Assembly (NCBI RefSeq): GCF_000961095.1
Contig: NZ_CP011058.1
Location: 1,641,001 to 1,705,000, forward strand
DNA length: 64,000 bases
Direction: 5' to 3'
From: Paenibacillus beijingensis
GTDB lineage: Bacteria; Bacillota; Bacilli; Paenibacillales; Paenibacillaceae
Shown: in pieces, positions 60,410 through 64,000 of the stretch
How the letters are laid out: each line of letters opens with the position of its first letter
How positions within the stretch are numbered: the first letter of the stretch is position 1
The notes under the pieces: generated by a model
Database searches by the model: none
What the model saw: the letters and a program-made list of their open reading frames with translations, nothing else
What the model was told of the DNA's origin: nothing
Program-made: the position numbers and the translations under genes

Positions 60410-61278
60410 AGGATACGATATCCGAAAAGGCGACCGCAGGCGTTCACCCCCGCAAATCGGCTTCGGCGCCGGGAAGATCGTCCTCGAAAGGGAGAGCATT
60501 TTGGGTCAGCAAGCTGCCGCCCGTTTCGGCGTTCGTCGTGTTCATCGGCGGGTGGGAGCTGTTCTGCCGGCTCGCCGGAATGAAGCCGTATTTGCTGCCC
60601 AAGCCGTCCGATATCGTCAGAGCCGCGTCGGAGAACGCCGCGAATTTATGGGTTTCCGTGTACACGACCATGATCGAATCGGTGCTCGGATTTCTGATCA
60701 GCATCGTGCTCGGGGTCGGTTTCGCCATCATTCTGGCCAGCTCCAAGCTCATCGAGAAGAGCATTTACCCGTACGCCATCATACTTCAGACGATTCCGAT
60801 CGTCGCCGTCGCCCCCATCATCGTCATATGGTTCGGGGCCGGAATAAACGCCATCGTCACGATCGCCTTCCTGATCGGTTTTTTCCCGATGCTGTCCAAT
60901 ACGCTGATCGGCCTTAATTCTGCCGACCACAACATGAAAAATCTTTTCTACCTGTACAACGCTTCACCCCTGCAAACGATGTTCCGCTTGCGGATACCGG
61001 CCGCTCTTCCCTACATCGCCGCAGGTCTCAAAATCTCCTGTACGCTCGCCGTTATCGGCGCCATCGTAGGCGAATATATCGCAGGCATCGGCGGAGGCAA
61101 AGGCGGTCTCGGCTATGCGATTACCGTTGCCGCTTCCCGTCTCCAAACCGCTTATCTGTTCGCCTGCGGCCTTTCGGCATCCCTGCTCGGGATCGCCTTC
61201 TTCCTGATCGTGAACGGCCTCTCCAAATGGCTGCTCAGCTCCTGGCACGAATCCGAGATGAACTCCTCGGAAGGTTAA
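60406..61278 (+). CDS. ABC transporter permease, SsuC/TauC type
   Basis: 290 residues, six membrane segments. Seen: the EAA-type loop LFYLYNASPLQTMFRLRIPAALPYIAAGLKIS and AVIGAIVGEYIAG. Ser/Lys-rich cytosolic N-terminus. ATG overlaps the previous stop (ATGA). Confidence 0.92.
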   Translation: MKDTISEKATAGVHPRKSASAPGRSSSKGRAFWVSKLPPVSAFVVFIGGWELFCRLAGMKPYLLPKPSDIVRAASENAANLWVSVYTTMIESVLGFLISIVLGVGFAIILASSKLIEKSIYPYAIILQTIPIVAVAPIIVIWFGAGINAIVTIAFLIGFFPMLSNTLIGLNSADHNMKNLFYLYNASPLQTMFRLRIPAALPYIAAGLKISCTLAVIGAIVGEYIAGIGGGKGGLGYAITVAASRLQTAYLFACGLSASLLGIAFFLIVNGLSKWLLSSWHESEMNSSEG

Positions 61279-61309
61279 TGAAATTAGAAGCGGAAGGAAG
61301 GTGACGGCC

Positions 61310-62650
61310 ATGCCGGAGCCATCGGCGAATATGGAAGCCGTTAACGCAAGATTGCCGCTTGCGGACGGCGGCGGATTGTACAAACTGACGATCAAGGACG
61401 GAAAGTGGGCTTCGGTGGAGCCTCAGGCAGGTCCGGTCGTATCGGAGAGGCACGCGCCGATCTCCGCGATCGGCCCCGAGCGGCTTGGCGTATCCCGAGA
61501 GATCGACCTGCAAGGACGGGTGCTGCTTCCGGGCTTTGTGGACGTTCATATGCACCTGGACAAAGCGTACTCGATCTCCCATGTCCGCAACCGGTCCGGA
61601 ACGCTGCTGGAGGCGATCGAGAACTACCGGTCGGTCGCGCCGTCGTTCAGCAAAGAAACGATCCGGAGCCGTATCGTCAAGACGGCGCTTCAGGCGGCGT
61701 CCTTCGGATCGGCGACATTGCGCAGCCATCTGGACGTTCCGATTCACCTCGGCCGGGACATCGCTTTCCGTACGATCGAAGCGGCTTTGGAAGCTCGGGA
61801 GCTCGTGAGCGGCTTCATCGACATCCAGTACTTCCCGATGTATTTCTACGAACCCGGGATAGAACGCGAGCTGTCCGAATTCGCATCCGAAACGCTGAGA
61901 ATGGGCATCGACGGCGTCGGCGGAGCCCCTCATCTGTCAGCCGATCCAATAGCGAATATCGAATGGGCGTTCCAGCTGGCCCTTGCGTTCGACAGGCCGA
62001 TCGATCTGCACAGCGACGAGTCCGACGATCCCTCTGTGAAGACGATTGACACCTATTGCGACCATGTGCTTCAAAACGGTTACGCCGGAAAGGCGACAGC
62101 CGGGCATCTGTGCTCGCTGTCGGCGATGGATCAGAACGAGGCCGACCGTCTGATCGCCAAGATGGCGGAAGCCGGGGTTGGGGCGGTTACGCTTCCCGCG
62201 GTCAATCTATATCTGCAAGGACGGGGAGATAAGGGCAACGTCAGACGCGGCGTCACCCGGGTGCGGGAACTGTCGGAAGCCGGCGTTCCCGTCGCAGCCG
62301 CTTCCGACAACATCCAGGATCCGTTCCATCCGTTCGGCCGCGGCGATATGCTGCAGATCGGCCTGATGACCGCCTATGCGGCGCATCTGGCACGCGAAGA
62401 GGACATCGGTCACGTGCTGCGGATGCTGACGCACGTTCCGGCAGCCATTGCCGGTCTTCAGAGCTATGGAGTCGCAGCCGGTAACCCGGCAAGCTTCGTC
62501 GTCATCGATGCCCTGTCGGCGGAGGAGCTGTTCCAGGAATTGCCTGCCACACGCTGGGTGTACAACAAGTCGCGCTGGATCTACGCTTCCGAATTGAAGA
62601 AGCAAGGAATCGATCCGCAATGGTCGGCGCTAGCCGGCGGCTCCCGTTAA
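61310..62650 (+). CDS. Amidohydrolase, cytosine deaminase/AtzC-like
   Basis: 446 residues from the ATG at 61310 (GGAAGG 8 nt upstream). Metal and catalytic residues seen: HMHLDKAYS (HxH), DLHSDESDD (His and Glu), TAGHLCSL (His) and ASDNIQDPFHPFG (Asp). The HxHLDK and HSDES pattern is that of CodA and of N-isopropylammelide hydrolase. Removes ammonia or an amine from a ring. Fits the creatininase and importer in the same operon. Confidence 0.9.
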   Translation: MPEPSANMEAVNARLPLADGGGLYKLTIKDGKWASVEPQAGPVVSERHAPISAIGPERLGVSREIDLQGRVLLPGFVDVHMHLDKAYSISHVRNRSGTLLEAIENYRSVAPSFSKETIRSRIVKTALQAASFGSATLRSHLDVPIHLGRDIAFRTIEAALEARELVSGFIDIQYFPMYFYEPGIERELSEFASETLRMGIDGVGGAPHLSADPIANIEWAFQLALAFDRPIDLHSDESDDPSVKTIDTYCDHVLQNGYAGKATAGHLCSLSAMDQNEADRLIAKMAEAGVGAVTLPAVNLYLQGRGDKGNVRRGVTRVRELSEAGVPVAAASDNIQDPFHPFGRGDMLQIGLMTAYAAHLAREEDIGHVLRMLTHVPAAIAGLQSYGVAAGNPASFVVIDALSAEELFQELPATRWVYNKSRWIYASELKKQGIDPQWSALAGGSR

Positions 62651-62731
62651 CGTGACCGGTCTCCTCATGGTGACTATCCGCACAGAAGCGGATGCACAAA
62701 TAGATTCTTATAGGATAAGGGAGGAAGAAAC

Positions 62732-63826
62732 ATGCTTACGAAAGATTTGTCCGGCAAGAGGTACAAATTAGGTGCGCTATCGGTTATGCTGGCCGTCGTT
62801 CTGAGTATCTCCGCATGCGGTTCCGGCGGCAACAACTCCGCATCCACAAACGGCGGATCGACAAGCGAATCTTCAAGCACGACAACCGAACCGGCCGCAC
62901 CATCCTCTTCCGACTCCACAACGACTACCGAGACCAAGCTGACGGCCGTTACCCAGGTGACCAACTGGTTCGCGGAGCCGGAGCATGGCGGACAGTACGC
63001 GGCGGTTTCCAAAGGGTTCTACAAAGAAGCAGGTCTTGACATGACACTGCAGTCGGGCGGTCCGGGCATTTCTTCGACACAGATCGTCGCTTCGGGCAAA
63101 GCCGAGTTCGGAATGGGTTCCGCGGACGAAATTTTACTGGCACGGCAGAACGGCATTCCGCTCGTGGCGATTGCGGCCATCTTCCAAAAGAACCCGCAAG
63201 GCATTATGTTCCATAAAGGAAAGTACAAGGATCTCTCCGAGCTTAACGGCAAAAAAGTTTATGTAGGCAGCGGATCCGCATACTGGGAATATTTGAAAAA
63301 AGCGTACAAGCTCGACAGCGTCCAAGAGTTGAAATACACCGGATCTCTGGCCAACTTCGTCGCCGATCCGGAATCGGCAACGCAAATTTACGTCACGTCC
63401 GAGCCGTTCACGATGCAGCAGCAAGGCGTGGAGGTCGAATATTTCCTCAACTACGATCTCGGCTATAAGCAGTACGGCAACATTTTGTACACGACGGAAG
63501 ATTACATCAAGAATCACGCCGACATTGTCAAAGCCTACGTCGAAGCTTCCATTAAAGGCTGGATGTACTACAAGGACAACACCGAAGAAATCAATAAAGT
63601 GATGCAGGAGAAAAACCCCGACCTGAAGCTGGAATCGATGGCGTACGGCGCCAAAGCCCAGGAGCCGCTCATTTACGGCGGAGACGCGGAAGCGAACGGT
63701 GTCGGCTACATGACGCCGGAAATTTGGGAAAGCCTGCAGAAGCAGCTGGTGGATATCGGCATGCTGAAAAAAGCCGACCCAATCAGCAGCGTATTCACAA
63801 ACGATTTCCTTCCTGCCAAATCGTAA
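62732..63826 (+). CDS. ABC substrate-binding lipoprotein, NMT1/THI5/SsuA-like
   Basis: 364 residues. Lipobox SISACG near residue 28, then a long Ser/Thr/Asn linker (about 30-75), then a periplasmic-type fold: TNWFAEPEHGGQYAAVSKGFYKEAGLDMTLQ, ASGKAEFGMGSADEILLARQNGIPLVAIA. This opening is the hallmark of thiamine-pyrimidine, nitrate or sulfonate binding proteins. Determines uptake specificity of the operon. Confidence 0.9.
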   Translation: MLTKDLSGKRYKLGALSVMLAVVLSISACGSGGNNSASTNGGSTSESSSTTTEPAAPSSSDSTTTTETKLTAVTQVTNWFAEPEHGGQYAAVSKGFYKEAGLDMTLQSGGPGISSTQIVASGKAEFGMGSADEILLARQNGIPLVAIAAIFQKNPQGIMFHKGKYKDLSELNGKKVYVGSGSAYWEYLKKAYKLDSVQELKYTGSLANFVADPESATQIYVTSEPFTMQQQGVEVEYFLNYDLGYKQYGNILYTTEDYIKNHADIVKAYVEASIKGWMYYKDNTEEINKVMQEKNPDLKLESMAYGAKAQEPLIYGGDAEANGVGYMTPEIWESLQKQLVDIGMLKKADPISSVFTNDFLPAKS

Positions 63827-63902
63827 AGGCCGGCAAAAACAGAGGGGGCTGCGTGCGATCGCGCCGCGGTCTCCTCATTTTTCAAGGATGGGAGGAATCC
63901 GG

Positions 63903-64000
63903 ATGGCTAAATTGCTGGTCGTTTATTTCAGCGCATATGGGCATATTCACCGCATGGCGGAAGCGGCTGCGAAGGGGGCTAGTGAAGACGGGCATACGAC
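63903..64000 (+). CDS. WrbA-like NAD(P)H:quinone flavoprotein, partial
   Basis: 32 residues before the window ends: MAKLLVVYFSAYGHIHRMAEAAAKGASE. VVYFSAYGHIHRMAEA is the FMN phosphate-binding loop of the WrbA/flavodoxin_2 family. GGGAGGAATCCGG precedes the ATG. 76 nt after the binding-protein gene, so probably in the same operon. Confidence 0.8.
   Translation, partial: MAKLLVVYFSAYGHIHRMAEAAAKGASEDGHT

Noticed and set aside
1..64000. CRISPR arrays, prophage, rRNA operons
   Set aside because: No regularly spaced repeats, no phage structural genes and no rRNA sequence seen on either strand.

Overview
The window looks like chromosomal DNA of a Paenibacillus-like, endospore-forming, low-to-mid GC Firmicute. 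The signs are split GcvPA/GcvPB, a LipM-type octanoyltransferase, KinA-E-like sensor kinases, MHYT and 5TMR-LYT sensors, AGGAGG ribosome binding sites, frequent TTG/GTG starts, and dispersed intergenic repeats. The genus is inferred from gene style only; there is no rRNA in the window.

Region 1 (1-13.3 kb) is a glycine/serine/C1 module. A seven-gene operon on the minus strand (glyA, gcvH, lipA, sdaAB, sdaAA, lpd, lipM) diverges from gcvT-gcvPA-gcvPB on the plus strand. Each arm has its own glycine riboswitch with a terminator. A third glycine riboswitch precedes a 5'-complete, window-truncated FAD/GcvT oxidoreductase of the dimethylglycine/sarcosine dehydrogenase type. Together the genes would demethylate methylglycines, cleave glycine, make serine from glycine, deaminate serine to pyruvate, and build the lipoyl cofactor the system needs.

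Region 2 (13.3-31.8 kb) is housekeeping and accessory DNA: an AAA ATPase, an MFS transporter, a VOC protein, a FAH-family hydrolase, two ABC-F proteins, an LppM-like lipoprotein, fumC, an orphan modA, a YdjM-like hydrolase and map. An IS110-family element with a probable bridge-RNA region sits at about 20.2-21.8 kb, next to a second IS110 fragment and a 5'-damaged membrane-protein gene. A dense cluster of DnaA boxes lies between convergent genes at 30.43-30.53 kb.

Region 3 (32-57 kb) carries sensors and stress genes: a CheB-CheR-PAS-kinase hybrid, an MHYT-PAS kinase, a 5TMR-LYT kinase, a Ser/Thr kinase, SRAP, AraC, mscL, a NUDIX enzyme, uspA, ilvA, and several very small proteins. It also has a Fur-controlled operon with flavodoxin, an IS200/IS605-type element with intact TnpB and ruined TnpA, a 445-bp terminal-repeat element, and tRNA-Thr(CGT).

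Region 4 (56.4-64 kb) is a DeoR regulator divergent from an operon of creatininase-family hydrolase, ABC ATPase, FAD-linked oxidase, ABC permease, cytosine-deaminase-like amidohydrolase, THI5/SsuA-like binding protein and a WrbA-like flavoprotein (cut by the window end). It reads as uptake and breakdown of one small, probably nitrogen-containing compound.

Two dispersed non-coding elements stand out. One is a short hairpin cassette that ends in the ribosome binding site of four unrelated genes (16.15, 42.01, 45.65 and 54.03 kb; tandem in two of them), with base changes that preserve pairing. The other is a 0.35-0.55 kb intergenic repeat at 28.0 and 51.1 kb with nested TAACGG/CCGTTA inverted repeats. 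I recognise neither.
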